Below, in pieces: positions 1 through 8,565 of a stretch of DNA of 64,000 bases. A program made the position numbers and the translations under genes. Each line of letters begins with the position of its first letter. Within the stretch, counting starts at the first letter, position 1. Under the pieces are notes generated by a model. The model made no database searches and had not been told where the DNA came from. It saw only the letters and a program-made list of their open reading frames with translations. The DNA lies in contig NZ_CP133771.1 in the NCBI RefSeq assembly GCF_031348265.1, positions 7,130,001-7,194,000 on the forward strand, in the 5' to 3' direction. The DNA comes from Streptomyces collinus. GTDB lineage: Bacteria > Actinomycetota > Actinomycetes > Streptomycetales > Streptomycetaceae.

Positions 1-472
1 ACGGCGGCGGGGGAGGAGGCGGCGGTCCGAAGGGGTCCGTCGTCTCCACGGTGGGTTTCTCCTTCGGGCGGTGCATGCCGGGCTTGCAGCCCGCGAACGG
101 GCCCTGCGGGTCCCGCAGGGTGCCCATGACCGACGACAGGTGGTCGCGGTGCCAGACGGCCGGGCCGGTCATGTCGGAGCCGGGCCCGGTGAGATCACCC
201 CAGGCGAGCCACAGGCCGTGCAACTGGGCGACCGCCTCGGGGTGTTCCCACCAGACGGGGCACCAGGGCGACTGCGAGGTGACCTCCCTGCCGTACACCG
301 GCAGCAGCACGTGGTGCGTCCACAGGGTCAGTTGGCGCAGCGTCTGCGCGTAGGCGGGTCCGTCCAGGTAGAGGATGAAACGCGGCGGGGCGGGCGGCTC
401 CCCGCCGGACGCCGGGGCGGACGCGTCGGCCGGGGTCCCGGAGCCGGCGGGGGACGTCTGGGTGGTGGACAT
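1..472 (-). CDS. DUF4913-family protein (3' end beyond the left edge)
   Basis: The reading frame starts at an ATG (472-470) preceded by an AGGAG ribosome-binding site and runs off the left edge, so the C-terminus is missing. About 157 codons are visible. After a Ser/Pro/Ala-rich leader, the body has the DUF4913 pattern: a short motif WCPVWWEHPEAV, then a Trp-rich segment, WHRDHL, and a GPFAGC...H ending. DUF4913 proteins are typical small partners in actinobacterial plasmid and conjugation-like loci, and their molecular function is unknown. The gene lies 81 nt downstream of the NlpC/P60 gene on the same strand and is probably co-transcribed with it. A proline tract is being entered at the window edge. 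Confidence 0.8.
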   Translation of the reverse strand, partial: MSTTQTSPAGSGTPADASAPASGGEPPAPPRFILYLDGPAYAQTLRQLTLWTHHVLLPVYGREVTSQSPWCPVWWEHPEAVAQLHGLWLAWGDLTGPGSDMTGPAVWHRDHLSSVMGTLRDPQGPFAGCKPGMHRPKEKPTVETTDPFGPPPPPPPP

Positions 473-553
473 GGCAATCTCCTGCTGGTGCGTGGCGGCT
501 GGAGGACCGGTGCTCCGGGGCGTCGCGTGCCCGCCGGAGCCGTGTACGGGAGG

Positions 554-1588
554 TCAGGCGTCGGGCCGCACCACCCCGAGGATCTGCATCGACCCGGCCG
601 GTGCCACCGTCACCCGACGCCCCGGGCGAGGGGCGTGGATCATCCGGCCGTCGCCGATGTAGAGCGAGACATGACTGGCGTCGGCGTTGTAGATGATCAG
701 GTCACCGGGGCGCATCTTCCCCACCGGGACGCGGTGCAGCAGCCGCCACTGCTCCTGCGAGGTGCGCGGGACGACCACGCCCGCCGCCAGCCACGCCTTC
801 GAGGTGAGACCGGAGCAGTCGTAGGAGTCGGGGCCCTCGGCGCCCCAGACGTACGGCTTGCCGAGCTCCCCGGTAGCGAAGGCCACGGCCTCGCGGCCCG
901 CGCTGCTGCCCTCGGTGCCCCCGCCGTCGAGGACGCCCGACCGCACCCACTCCGCCTGGGCCTCGTCGGCCGTCCTGCGTTCGAGCGCGGCCAGTTCACG
1001 GCGCTGCTTCTGCTCCAGCCGCGACTCCACCGTCCGGGCCTCGTCGATGCGCGAGCGGATCGTCCTGCGGTGCGAGTCCAGGGAACCGCGGTTCCGGCGC
1101 AGCCGCTTCAGCTCCTCGGCCGCCGCGTCGCCGCGGGTGCGCAGTTCCTCCTTCGTCGTGGTCAGGGCGCTGATCACCCGCTGGGTACCCAGCTGCGCCC
1201 GACGGACCAGGGAGGCGTTGTCCAGCGCGCGTTCCGGATCACCGGCCAGGGCGAACTGCACCTCGGCGGGGACACCGCCCCCGCGGTACTGGGAGCGGGC
1301 CGCCGCCCCGGCCAGGCCGGTCAGACGGCTCAGTTTCCGCTCGGCCGCGGCCACTTGGGCCCGGAGCGTGCCGAGGCGCTCCTCCTGCCGGGTGACTTTG
1401 CCGTCCAGCGCGTTGTACTTCTCCGTGGCGACCTCGGCCCGGTGGTAGAGGCGGTCGAGTTCGGCGCGCACCTCGGCGAGGGTCTGCGGTTCGGCGACGG
1501 CGGGCTGGTGGAGCGTCGCCGTCAGGGCCAGGGCCAGCGTGACGACGGCCGCCGTCCGGCGGCCGTGCGCGCCCGGGATCTGTCTCAT
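554..1588 (-). CDS. Secreted NlpC/P60 (C40) peptidoglycan hydrolase with coiled-coil N-terminus
   Basis: This 344-residue protein has a basic start and a hydrophobic stretch (about residues 12-32) that reads as a signal peptide. A long charged coiled-coil region follows (about 36-215). The C-terminal NlpC/P60 domain has Cys258 in YDCSGL, His306 in ASHVSLY and a third polar position near His318. Enzymes of this layout (RipA/CwlO-like) cut the D-Glu-DAP bond of the peptidoglycan stem peptide. It lies next to a secretion-like operon and is preceded by its own copy of the bipartite regulatory element. The likely role is local wall opening for the machine, as conjugation systems commonly carry a wall hydrolase. 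The family is certain; the link to the machine is inferred from position and shared element. Confidence 0.9.
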   Translation of the reverse strand: MRQIPGAHGRRTAAVVTLALALTATLHQPAVAEPQTLAEVRAELDRLYHRAEVATEKYNALDGKVTRQEERLGTLRAQVAAAERKLSRLTGLAGAAARSQYRGGGVPAEVQFALAGDPERALDNASLVRRAQLGTQRVISALTTTKEELRTRGDAAAEELKRLRRNRGSLDSHRRTIRSRIDEARTVESRLEQKQRRELAALERRTADEAQAEWVRSGVLDGGGTEGSSAGREAVAFATGELGKPYVWGAEGPDSYDCSGLTSKAWLAAGVVVPRTSQEQWRLLHRVPVGKMRPGDLIIYNADASHVSLYIGDGRMIHAPRPGRRVTVAPAGSMQILGVVRPDA

Positions 1589-1636
1589 GCGGTTCGTGGC
1601 TCCTTCTTGGCTCCTTCGAGGTCATCGGGCCACCCG

Positions 1637-1669
1637 CACAACGGCCGCGTGGCCCGCGGAGGTTCAAGG
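1637..1669 (+). promoter_or_regulatory. Bipartite element copy 1 (plus strand)
   Basis: CACAACGG (1637-1644), 16 nt, then GGTTCAAGG (1661-1669). The same two blocks at the same spacing occur at 12368-12400 and, on the other strand, at 1705-1676. The layout of an AAC-containing upstream block and a GTT-containing downstream block resembles an ECF sigma promoter, but this is inference. The element points to the gene at 1735, 66 nt away. Confidence 0.6.
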
Positions 1670-1675
1670 GCGGTG

Positions 1676-1705
1676 TGAACCGGCTTGGCCCCGCGGCCCG
1701 TTGTG
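1676..1705 (-). promoter_or_regulatory. Bipartite element copy 2 (minus strand, facing copy 1)
   Basis: Read on the minus strand this is CACAACGG (1705-1698), exactly 16 nt, then GGTTCA (1681-1676). It points to the NlpC/P60 gene, whose ATG is 88 nt further on. Its downstream block and that of copy 1 form an inverted repeat (GGTTCA at 1661-1666, TGAACC at 1676-1681). If both are promoters, their start sites almost coincide and face each other. Confidence 0.6.
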
Positions 1706-1734
1706 CCCTCAGGGCACCGGGTGAAGGGATTGAT

Positions 1735-2127
1735 GTGAACGCACAGGTGGTGCTGCTCGCGCTGGGTACGGGGCTCGGCCTCGGCAGTCTGCCGGCCGTG
1801 ATCCGGGCGCCGGCGACCGCCGCCGCCCGGTGGGCGCGCGGCCGGCGGGTGACGGGGCGGGGGACGGCCCGCGCGGCGACCGACCCGCGGCGCGGCGGGC
1901 TGGTGCTGTTCTCCGACCACCTGGGAAGGGACGTCGTCCTCGATCCGGGCCCGCTCGGGCCGATCTGCGGCATGCCCCCGGTCGGCGGCAGCGTGCCGGT
2001 CGTGTACGCGCGCGATCGGCCCACCGGGGCCAGACTGTGGACGTCCCGGCACCTGCTGGCCCCGTCGTTCGGCTGGTTCCTGTCCGCCACACTGGCGTTC
2101 GGCACCGAGGTCGTGACGGCCGGGTGA
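1735..2127 (+). CDS. Small membrane-anchored protein, DUF3592-like
   Basis: The GTG at 1735 was chosen because AAGGGA lies 5 nt upstream. The 130-residue product has one N-terminal hydrophobic helix (about residues 4-24), a basic linker, and a C-terminal domain with the pattern SVPVVYARDRP. That pattern resembles the VxYxPxxP signature of DUF3592 membrane proteins, but the match is weak. The stop codon overlaps the GTG of the DUF418 gene (GTGA), so the two are translationally coupled. No function can be assigned. Copy 1 of the bipartite element lies upstream, which may tie this pair to the secretion-like operon. Confidence 0.65.
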   Translation: MNAQVVLLALGTGLGLGSLPAVIRAPATAAARWARGRRVTGRGTARAATDPRRGGLVLFSDHLGRDVVLDPGPLGPICGMPPVGGSVPVVYARDRPTGARLWTSRHLLAPSFGWFLSATLAFGTEVVTAG

Positions 2128-3404
2128 GCCGGGCCGGTGCTCCGCGGGTCGGCGAACTCGACGTGCTGCGCGGGTTCGCCCTCTTCGGCATCCTCGTGGT
2201 CAACGCCCTGCTCGTGGCGGGCCCGTCCACGGTCTTCGGCGGCGGACCGGGGGCGCCCGCCCCGGACCGGGTCGCCGGGTGGCTGGTGACCGCGCTGGTC
2301 ACCGCCAAGTTCTACGTCCTGTTCTCCTTCCTCTTCGGCTACAGCTTCGTCTTCCAGGCCCGAGCCGCGCGCCGGGCCGGTGCCGCCTTCGCCCCTCGCC
2401 ATCTGCGGCGCACGGCAGGCCTGTTCGTTCTGGGCGCGCTCCACGCGGTCCTTCTGTACCCCGGGGACGTCCTGACGACGTACGCCGTCCTCGCCCTGGT
2501 GCTGTACGGGCTGAGAGGGCTCACCGTCCGCGCCGCGCTGAGGCTCGCGGCCACCCTGCTGCTGCTCCTGTCGGCGCTGCTGCTCGGGTACGGGCTGCTG
2601 ACCGTCGCCCTCACCGAGCCGGTCACCGCCACCGCGTACGCACCCCGGGCCGCCGAGCGCGCCGCCGCCTACCGGGGCGACGCCGCCTCGGTGCTCGGCA
2701 CCCACGTGCGGGACCTGCCGGCCGCGCTCGGCACCGGCCTGCTGTACGCGCCCGCCATGCTGGCCGCGTTCCTCGGCGGGCTGGCGGCGGCGAAGAGCCG
2801 GCTGGCCGAGCGGCGCGGCCGGGACCGTGTGTGGCTGCGCCGGACCGCCCTGCGCACGCTGCCCCTGGGCCTCGGCGGTGGTGCGGTCGCCGCGTGCTGC
2901 GCGAGCGGGCCGCTGGACGGTCGCTGGTTCCTGGTCGGGCAGGCCGTGAGCGTCCTGACCGCCCCGGCGCTCGCCACGTCGTATGCCTGCGGTCTGCTCC
3001 TGCTGCTGCGGCGGGCCGGGGACCGCGTCCCGGCGGCGGCCGGTGTGCTCGCCGCCGCCGGGCGCGTGGCGCTCAGCCACTACCTCACCCAGTCACTCGT
3101 CCTCGCCTGGGTGTTCTCCGGATACGGGCCGGGGCTCCACGACCGCGTCGGCACGGTCGCGGTCCTGGCCGGGTGCGTCCTGCTCTACGCCGTGCAGCTG
3201 GCGCTCGGCGCGTGGCTCGCGGCGCGGACGCGGTACGGGCCGGCCGAGCACCTGCTGCGCGCCGTCACCCGGGGACGGCGCCGCCCCCGGGCCGTTCCGC
3301 GCGGGGTCACGACACCTGCTTGGACAGCGGCACCCCCTGCGGCCCCGGCGGACCCGGAACAGCGCGCGGACCGGACGGGAGACGGCGTGCGGCCCGCTCC
3401 GTGA
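2124..3404 (+). CDS. DUF418 (YeiB-like) integral membrane protein
   Basis: This 426-residue polytopic protein begins with the YeiB/DUF418 hallmark DVLRGFALFGILVVNA and has about ten hydrophobic segments. The C-terminal DUF418 block contains VALSHYLTQSLV and an RYGPAEHLLR ending, as is usual for the family. DUF418 proteins are thought to be transport or acyltransferase-related membrane proteins, with no fixed biochemical role. The start is the GTG that overlaps the preceding stop codon by 4 nt. Its last 98 nt overlap, tail to tail, the 3' end of the coupling ATPase gene on the other strand. The final 40 or so residues are Pro/Ala-rich and may be an unconserved extension. Confidence 0.85.
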   Translation: MSRAGAPRVGELDVLRGFALFGILVVNALLVAGPSTVFGGGPGAPAPDRVAGWLVTALVTAKFYVLFSFLFGYSFVFQARAARRAGAAFAPRHLRRTAGLFVLGALHAVLLYPGDVLTTYAVLALVLYGLRGLTVRAALRLAATLLLLLSALLLGYGLLTVALTEPVTATAYAPRAAERAAAYRGDAASVLGTHVRDLPAALGTGLLYAPAMLAAFLGGLAAAKSRLAERRGRDRVWLRRTALRTLPLGLGGGAVAACCASGPLDGRWFLVGQAVSVLTAPALATSYACGLLLLLRRAGDRVPAAAGVLAAAGRVALSHYLTQSLVLAWVFSGYGPGLHDRVGTVAVLAGCVLLYAVQLALGAWLAARTRYGPAEHLLRAVTRGRRRPRAVPRGVTTPAWTAAPPAAPADPEQRADRTGDGVRPAP

Positions 3405-5115
3405 TGGCCGCCGTCTCCGCCTTCGCCGCCGCCGAGATCGCCGCCGCGCCGGGCTCCTTGTACCAGGGGCGCAGCCGGATGAGCGCGGGCTTGACGCCGG
3501 TGGCGAGCAGCAGGGCCGTGCCCTTGGGCAGGGCACGGATGCGGTCCGGCGGCAGGACGGCCTCCTGGCGGTAGGAGTACGACCGGGACGTGCCCTCCTT
3601 GCCGCGCGAGACGGTGGGGGTGCGGACGTCGTGCTGGCCGACGAGCGTGGAGATCTTCTGCACGAAGTCGGCGTCGTCCAGACCCGCGCCGAGGAGCTTG
3701 ACCGTCGCCGCGCTCCACAGCGCGTCCATGCCGACCTCGCCCCACACCCGGGCGCCCTGCCGGTAACTCTGCAGCAGCGTGACGACGTTGATGCCCCGGG
3801 AGCCGAAGTGCGAGTACAGGTCGGGCAGATCGGAGATGCGGCAGACGTTGGCGGCCTCGTCGAGGACCGCGGTCAGCGGCGGATCCAGCCGGCCGCCCAT
3901 GCGCTCGGCGGCGACCACACCGGCCCGCATCGTCGCGTCGGCGAGCCCGGCGATGACGCCGGCCGCGGAACCGCCGCCGTCCTTGGACAGCAGGTAGAGC
4001 GTGTCCCGGCCGAGGACGTGCCGGTCGGGGCGGAACTCCGGGAGCCGGGGGTCGGGTGTGACCCAGGCGAGGATCTCCGGGTCGAGCAGGCAGGACACGG
4101 TCTGGCGGGCGGTCTCGTAGATGCCGTCCCGGGTCTCGACCGCACCGCGGACGGTGCCCTGCAACTGCTCGGCCATCGCCGCGAGTCCGGCGTCGCGCAG
4201 CAGGTCGACCGGGGTGCGGTCGGCGGGGTCGGCGAGCCAGCCGAGCAGTTCGGGCAGGCGGGTGCCGCTGCGGGCCGCCGCCAGGAAGAGAGCCGTGAGG
4301 GTGTTCTGGGCGGCCGAGATCCAGAAGTCCTTCTTCGCCGTGTCGTCGTTGACGGACGCCACGAAGTGACCGGCCATGCGGCGGGAGCCCTCGATGGTGT
4401 GGCACTCGCCCAGCAGGTCCCACCACAGGGCGCGCGGGGTGTGCGCGATGCCCTGCGGGTCGAACGTCCAGACCGTGCCCGCCTTCTCGCGTTCGGCGCG
4501 GGTGACGGCGTACACGTCCGACTTGTTGGACGTGAGCAGGACCGCGCCCTGGGCGCGCAGCACCCGGGGGACCGCGATGCCGGTGGACTTGCCGGCCCGC
4601 GGCGCCATCAGGTCGAGCTCCACGTCCTCGTGACTGCTGCGCAACTCGGGCCCGTTGGGCACGAGGTCGCCCAGGAGGTTGCCGGTCTCGTCCGGGTGGA
4701 GCCGGTCACGGCCGCCCAGGGTGGGGCGCAGTTCGCGGGCGCGGCCCTCGATGCCCTTGGGGCACATCGCGGCGAGTTCGCGCCGCCCTGCCAGGCCCTT
4801 GGTGCGGCCGGCCCGGCCCAGCAGGACACGCAGCAGCAGAGCTACGGGCAGGGCGACGAGCGCGAGCAGGCCGAGCATGCCCCCGTAGAGCGCCGCGGCC
4901 GGTGTCCCTGGCCACAGGCCGCCGGGCCCGTCGGTGGCCAGTCGCGTCACGGTGGACAGGGCGAACGCGGGGCTGTGCCAGCCGTTGCCGGTCAGCCCGG
5001 ACCCGAGGGTCCCGCCGGACCAGACGACGGTGAACATGACCAGACCGGTCCCGGCGAGCGCCACGATCGCCCATGGCAGCTGCTCGTGCGCGCTGCCGGT
5101 GCCCGGAGCCCTCAC
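3307..5115 (-). CDS. VirD4/TraG-like type IV coupling ATPase (TraM-recognition/TraG-D C-terminal type)
   Basis: This 602-residue protein has two N-terminal membrane helices (about residues 13-32 and 74-98). A RecA-like ATPase follows, with a Walker A-like APRAGKST (171-178) and a Walker B ending LDE (418-420). This is the T4CP arrangement: an inner-membrane hexameric ATPase that passes substrate to a type IV channel. The GTG at 5115 was chosen because GGAGGTGG lies just upstream and because it overlaps the preceding gene's stop as GTGA; an in-frame GTG at 5124 has its Shine-Dalgarno too close. No relaxase is encoded nearby, so its cargo (DNA or protein) is open. It is the last gene of the operon. 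Confidence 0.88.
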   Translation of the reverse strand: MRAPGTGSAHEQLPWAIVALAGTGLVMFTVVWSGGTLGSGLTGNGWHSPAFALSTVTRLATDGPGGLWPGTPAAALYGGMLGLLALVALPVALLLRVLLGRAGRTKGLAGRRELAAMCPKGIEGRARELRPTLGGRDRLHPDETGNLLGDLVPNGPELRSSHEDVELDLMAPRAGKSTGIAVPRVLRAQGAVLLTSNKSDVYAVTRAEREKAGTVWTFDPQGIAHTPRALWWDLLGECHTIEGSRRMAGHFVASVNDDTAKKDFWISAAQNTLTALFLAAARSGTRLPELLGWLADPADRTPVDLLRDAGLAAMAEQLQGTVRGAVETRDGIYETARQTVSCLLDPEILAWVTPDPRLPEFRPDRHVLGRDTLYLLSKDGGGSAAGVIAGLADATMRAGVVAAERMGGRLDPPLTAVLDEAANVCRISDLPDLYSHFGSRGINVVTLLQSYRQGARVWGEVGMDALWSAATVKLLGAGLDDADFVQKISTLVGQHDVRTPTVSRGKEGTSRSYSYRQEAVLPPDRIRALPKGTALLLATGVKPALIRLRPWYKEPGAAAISAAAKAETAAITERAARRLPSGPRAVPGPPGPQGVPLSKQVS

Positions 5116-6893
5116 GAGGTCCACCTCCCCGCGTCGCCGCCGGCCGCCGGGCCCTCGGGCCCGGTGGGCAGCGCGTACGCCCCCTCCCGGGCGGCCCGGG
5201 CCACCTGCGCGGCGGTGTGGGCGAGTTCCTGCTCGACGGCCCGCTCGACGGTCTTCTCGTTCGGCGTCCACCGGGTGTTGGTGTCGTGCAGCCGGCGTTC
5301 GGCGTCGGTGATGGCGACCTTGATCGGGATGCCGGGGCGCCCGCCGACCTTGATGAGGAAGCGGCCCCGGCCGGGCGGCTCCTCGTGCTCGCCCGAGACC
5401 CCCCAGCCGGGTGGGGAGGACCACGACGACACGAGCTCGATCTCGCGCCGGGACAGCCCCACCACCTTGCCGAGATCCTCCATCTCCGCCTTCGGCAGCC
5501 CCGCGCACACCACCATCCCCGCCCGCTCCACGAACCCCCGGGCCTTGGCCCGGTCGGCGTCGGTGCCGAGGGCCTCGGCGTCCTTGAGCGTGTGGGTGAT
5601 CTTGGCGTCGCCCAGGCCGAGGGAGCGGTTCAGACGTGTCAGTGCGTCGATGCGGTCGACGATGCCGGAGGCCGCGCGCAGCGGGCGCCACAACTCGTCG
5701 AGCACCGTGAAGAACCAGCGCCGCGGTTCGAGGCCGGCGTCCGCGAGAGCGTGCGAGGCGGCCACCGTGCCGAGCCCGTCGGACCAGGCGGCGAGCATCG
5801 CGGCGGCGGTCAGCTGGGTGTCGGCCTCGCCGATGCCGGAGATGTCGATGCACACCGCCGGGGCGGCCGGGTCGATGCGCGTGGAGGTCTCGGAGGCGAA
5901 CGTGTCGCCCAGCGGACCGTCGAGGATGCCCAGCAGGGAGCGGTGCAGCGGGTCGACGGCGTCCCGGTAGCGGGCGTCGTCCCCCCGGTCGAGGGTGACG
6001 GCGCGCACCCGGTCGGGGCCCTCGGCGAGCACCCTGAGCACGTCCGGCAGCAGCACCGTACGGCCCTGCGGGCTGCGTTCGCGCAGGTGGTGCAGGACGG
6101 CGGAGAGCACGGACTGCTCGTGGTCGTCCATCGGCCGGCCGCGCACGATGGTGATCAGCGCGGCCACCATGTTCAGCACCCGGCCGTGCGTCTCGGCCTT
6201 CAGCACCTCGCCCGCCTCGCCGCCGATCCGGGCCGCCGCCGCGCCCATGGCGCCGGGGTCGAGGACGTTGATGCCGCCCCGGCCGCGGCCGATGGAGATC
6301 ACCTGGCCACCCAGGGCGCGGACGGTGTCGGCGTAGTCGGGCTTGAGGTCACCGAGGACCAGCGGGACGACCCCGGTCGCGGACAGACCGATCAGCATGC
6401 GGTTGACGAGCGTGGACTTGCCCAGGCCCGGCATGCCGAGCATGAACAGTGAAGGGTTGGAGATGTAGCGGGCCCGGGTGAACCAGTTCAACGGGTCGCC
6501 GCAGACCGTGGCCCCGGTGAACAGGTGCTGTCCCAGCGGTACGCCCGTCATGGGCGAGCCGGAACCGGCGGCGAACGGCCACATGCCGCACGCCTGCACG
6601 GTAGTGGCCCGCCACATGGTCGGCGGGTCCAGATAGCCGACCCGCCCACCCCCGGGCCCGTACCAGCCGCGCGGCGGCACGAAAAGCCCGCGCGGACGGG
6701 ACCCGCTCTCATTCCGGCCTTTCCGGCCCCTGCGGCTCCGCCCGCCGCCGTCCTCGCCCGGCCCCTCGCCCCGCCCGGGCTCGACCGGCCGGGCGGCACC
6801 CGCTCCGGCGCGCAACGCGCCCAGTTCCTCGCGCGCCTGCAACTCGGCCAGCCGGTCGGCCTGTTCGGCCCGCTTCTCCTCGCGCCGGCTCAC
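5112..6893 (-). CDS. VirB4-like ATP-binding protein of the type IV secretion-like operon
   Basis: This 593-residue protein starts at a GTG (6893) with AGGAGG 7 nt upstream; its GTGA overlaps the stop of the SCO6880-like gene. The first 65 residues are charged and disordered-looking. The ATPase core has Walker A GMPGLGKST (153-161), followed closely by DLKPDYADT, and a Walker B FFTVLDE (394-400). VirB4-class ATPases power substrate movement and pilus biogenesis in type IV systems. Translational coupling at both ends argues for a stoichiometric complex with its neighbours. No membrane helices are obvious, so it is probably cytoplasmic and held at the membrane by partners. Confidence 0.87.
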   Translation of the reverse strand: MSRREEKRAEQADRLAELQAREELGALRAGAGAARPVEPGRGEGPGEDGGGRSRRGRKGRNESGSRPRGLFVPPRGWYGPGGGRVGYLDPPTMWRATTVQACGMWPFAAGSGSPMTGVPLGQHLFTGATVCGDPLNWFTRARYISNPSLFMLGMPGLGKSTLVNRMLIGLSATGVVPLVLGDLKPDYADTVRALGGQVISIGRGRGGINVLDPGAMGAAAARIGGEAGEVLKAETHGRVLNMVAALITIVRGRPMDDHEQSVLSAVLHHLRERSPQGRTVLLPDVLRVLAEGPDRVRAVTLDRGDDARYRDAVDPLHRSLLGILDGPLGDTFASETSTRIDPAAPAVCIDISGIGEADTQLTAAAMLAAWSDGLGTVAASHALADAGLEPRRWFFTVLDELWRPLRAASGIVDRIDALTRLNRSLGLGDAKITHTLKDAEALGTDADRAKARGFVERAGMVVCAGLPKAEMEDLGKVVGLSRREIELVSSWSSPPGWGVSGEHEEPPGRGRFLIKVGGRPGIPIKVAITDAERRLHDTNTRWTPNEKTVERAVEQELAHTAAQVARAAREGAYALPTGPEGPAAGGDAGRWTS

Positions 6894-8383
6894 AGCGCCT
6901 CCTGCAGTTCGTGGGGGATCAGGGTCTGCTCCCACGGAAGGATCCCGGCGGGCAGTGTGCAGCTGAACGCCGCCGCCTGCATCCGGTCCGCGGGCCGCAT
7001 CAGCACCCGGGAGGCCGCCGTCAGATTGCGCACGGTGACGCTCGCGTCGGCGAGCTGCTCCATGGTGTCGACGGTGACCGTCAGCATGAGCGAGAACTCC
7101 ACGAGCCCCGCGCCCGACGCCTCCTCGGCCGCGGTCTGCTCCGCCGCCCGCATCTCCGAGGCCGCGCGGGCCTGCACCATGCCCCGGCCCGACGTCGCCA
7201 TGAACTGGGCGCTGCGCCGGTCCGCCTCGACGATCCGGGCCGAGGTGGCCGGGTCGATCGGCCGGTACACGAGAGCGATCCGCTTGCGCCGGGTGCCGGG
7301 CGCCGCCTCCAGCATGCCCCGCAGCACCGAGGACCGGACGGTGCCGCGCGGCGCGAGCGTCATCAGCCAGGTCCGGGAGACCCCCGAGTCGTGCTGGTAG
7401 CTGCCCACGGTCTCGACGGCGGCGGCGGGACCGGCGTCCTCCCACTCCAGGCCCGTGCCGCCGTGCCGGGCCCGGGCGTCGAGGACGTCGGCGGCGACCG
7501 CCGGGTCGTAGGCCACCCGTACGACCTCCGCGATCCGTTCCGCCGACAGCGGGTAGGCCGCTCCGCCGCCGGCTGCCACCAGACCGCTGAGCAGACCGGG
7601 GATGCGGATGGCGAGGTCCGTGATCACGTCCTCCTTCTTCCGGCGCTGGTTGGCGGGCACGCCGTAGGTGAGGCTGACGTACGTGTGCATCTCGGAGGAC
7701 GCGGTGGGGTACCGCTCGACGACCTCCTCCATCACGGCCCGGGCCGCGGCCGGCGCGTTCGCCCGGATGCGGGGCAGCACCTCGTGGGCGAGCCGGGTGC
7801 CGGGGTCGGGGGCGGTCTCCACGATCACCGACGCGCCGCGCAGCCCGGGCTCGTGGGCCAGCCGGGCCAGCCACTCGCCCCACAGGGCGACCCAGACGTC
7901 CACCTGGTCGGGGTCGACGAGCGCACCGCCGTCGGGGTCGCAGCCCAGCACGATCGTGTAGAGGTTGCGGCTCGGGTGGTGCAGCACGCCGAAGGGGCGG
8001 TCGTAGGCGTCCCGGCCCTCGGTCGCGTCCACCTTGTTGAGCAGCCCCGGCGGACGGAACCGGCCGCCGGGCCGGGCGGACAGCGGCCCGGAGACGTACA
8101 GGTGCGCCCCCTTGGCTTTGCGCCGCCGCCAGCCGATGCGCAGGGCCATCAGCTGGTAGACGTTGCGGCCGTCCTGGGTGCGGACGGCGAGCGGGACCAG
8201 CAGCACCGCGATGGGGGTGAACACCACCATCGCCGCGTACAGCGAGATCAGGGACGCGAGCAGCGTGAGGACGAGCCCGCCGAAGACACCGAAGGTGCCG
8301 ACGAGCCCGAGCGGGCCGAGCCCGGGACGCCGGGGGCGGCGCCAGTTCCCGTAGGTCGGGTGGGTGACGGCTTCCGTGGACAT
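6890..8383 (-). CDS. SCO6880-family (PrgI/VirB3-VirB4-N-like) membrane protein
   Basis: This 497-residue protein starts at the ATG at 8383; only a distant AGGGA is seen upstream. Two adjacent hydrophobic helices lie near the N-terminus (about residues 26-66), followed by a large soluble region. The whole sequence matches what I know as the SCO6880 family, which is always found next to the VirB4-like ATPase in streptomycete secretion-like clusters. Some authors compare it with VirB3 plus the N-terminal half of VirB4. Here the following ATPase gene begins inside its stop codon, consistent with a split VirB4. The 182 nt between this start and the end of the trbL-like gene upstream hold no gene I can support. 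Confidence 0.82.
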   Translation of the reverse strand: MSTEAVTHPTYGNWRRPRRPGLGPLGLVGTFGVFGGLVLTLLASLISLYAAMVVFTPIAVLLVPLAVRTQDGRNVYQLMALRIGWRRRKAKGAHLYVSGPLSARPGGRFRPPGLLNKVDATEGRDAYDRPFGVLHHPSRNLYTIVLGCDPDGGALVDPDQVDVWVALWGEWLARLAHEPGLRGASVIVETAPDPGTRLAHEVLPRIRANAPAAARAVMEEVVERYPTASSEMHTYVSLTYGVPANQRRKKEDVITDLAIRIPGLLSGLVAAGGGAAYPLSAERIAEVVRVAYDPAVAADVLDARARHGGTGLEWEDAGPAAAVETVGSYQHDSGVSRTWLMTLAPRGTVRSSVLRGMLEAAPGTRRKRIALVYRPIDPATSARIVEADRRSAQFMATSGRGMVQARAASEMRAAEQTAAEEASGAGLVEFSLMLTVTVDTMEQLADASVTVRNLTAASRVLMRPADRMQAAAFSCTLPAGILPWEQTLIPHELQEAL

Positions 8384-8565
8384 GAGGGTCCGTTTTCCCT
8401 TCGTGGAGGCACTGGAGTGGTGGGGTGACGGGCCGGGGCACGGGCGGCACGGCGAAGGAGGGAGGGGCCGCCGGGCTCCGCGGGGGGATCGGGAGCCCGG
8501 CGGCCGTTCGGGGTGCGAGGGGACGGACAGTTCGGCAGGGACGTCGGACCGTCCGGGCCGCAGGG

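Noticed and set aside
5116..8450. Longer starts for the coupling ATPase and VirB4-like genes
   Set aside because: The upstream extensions overlap the preceding genes in another frame and have shadow composition; clear Shine-Dalgarno sites and GTGA overlaps support the starts at 5115 and 6893.
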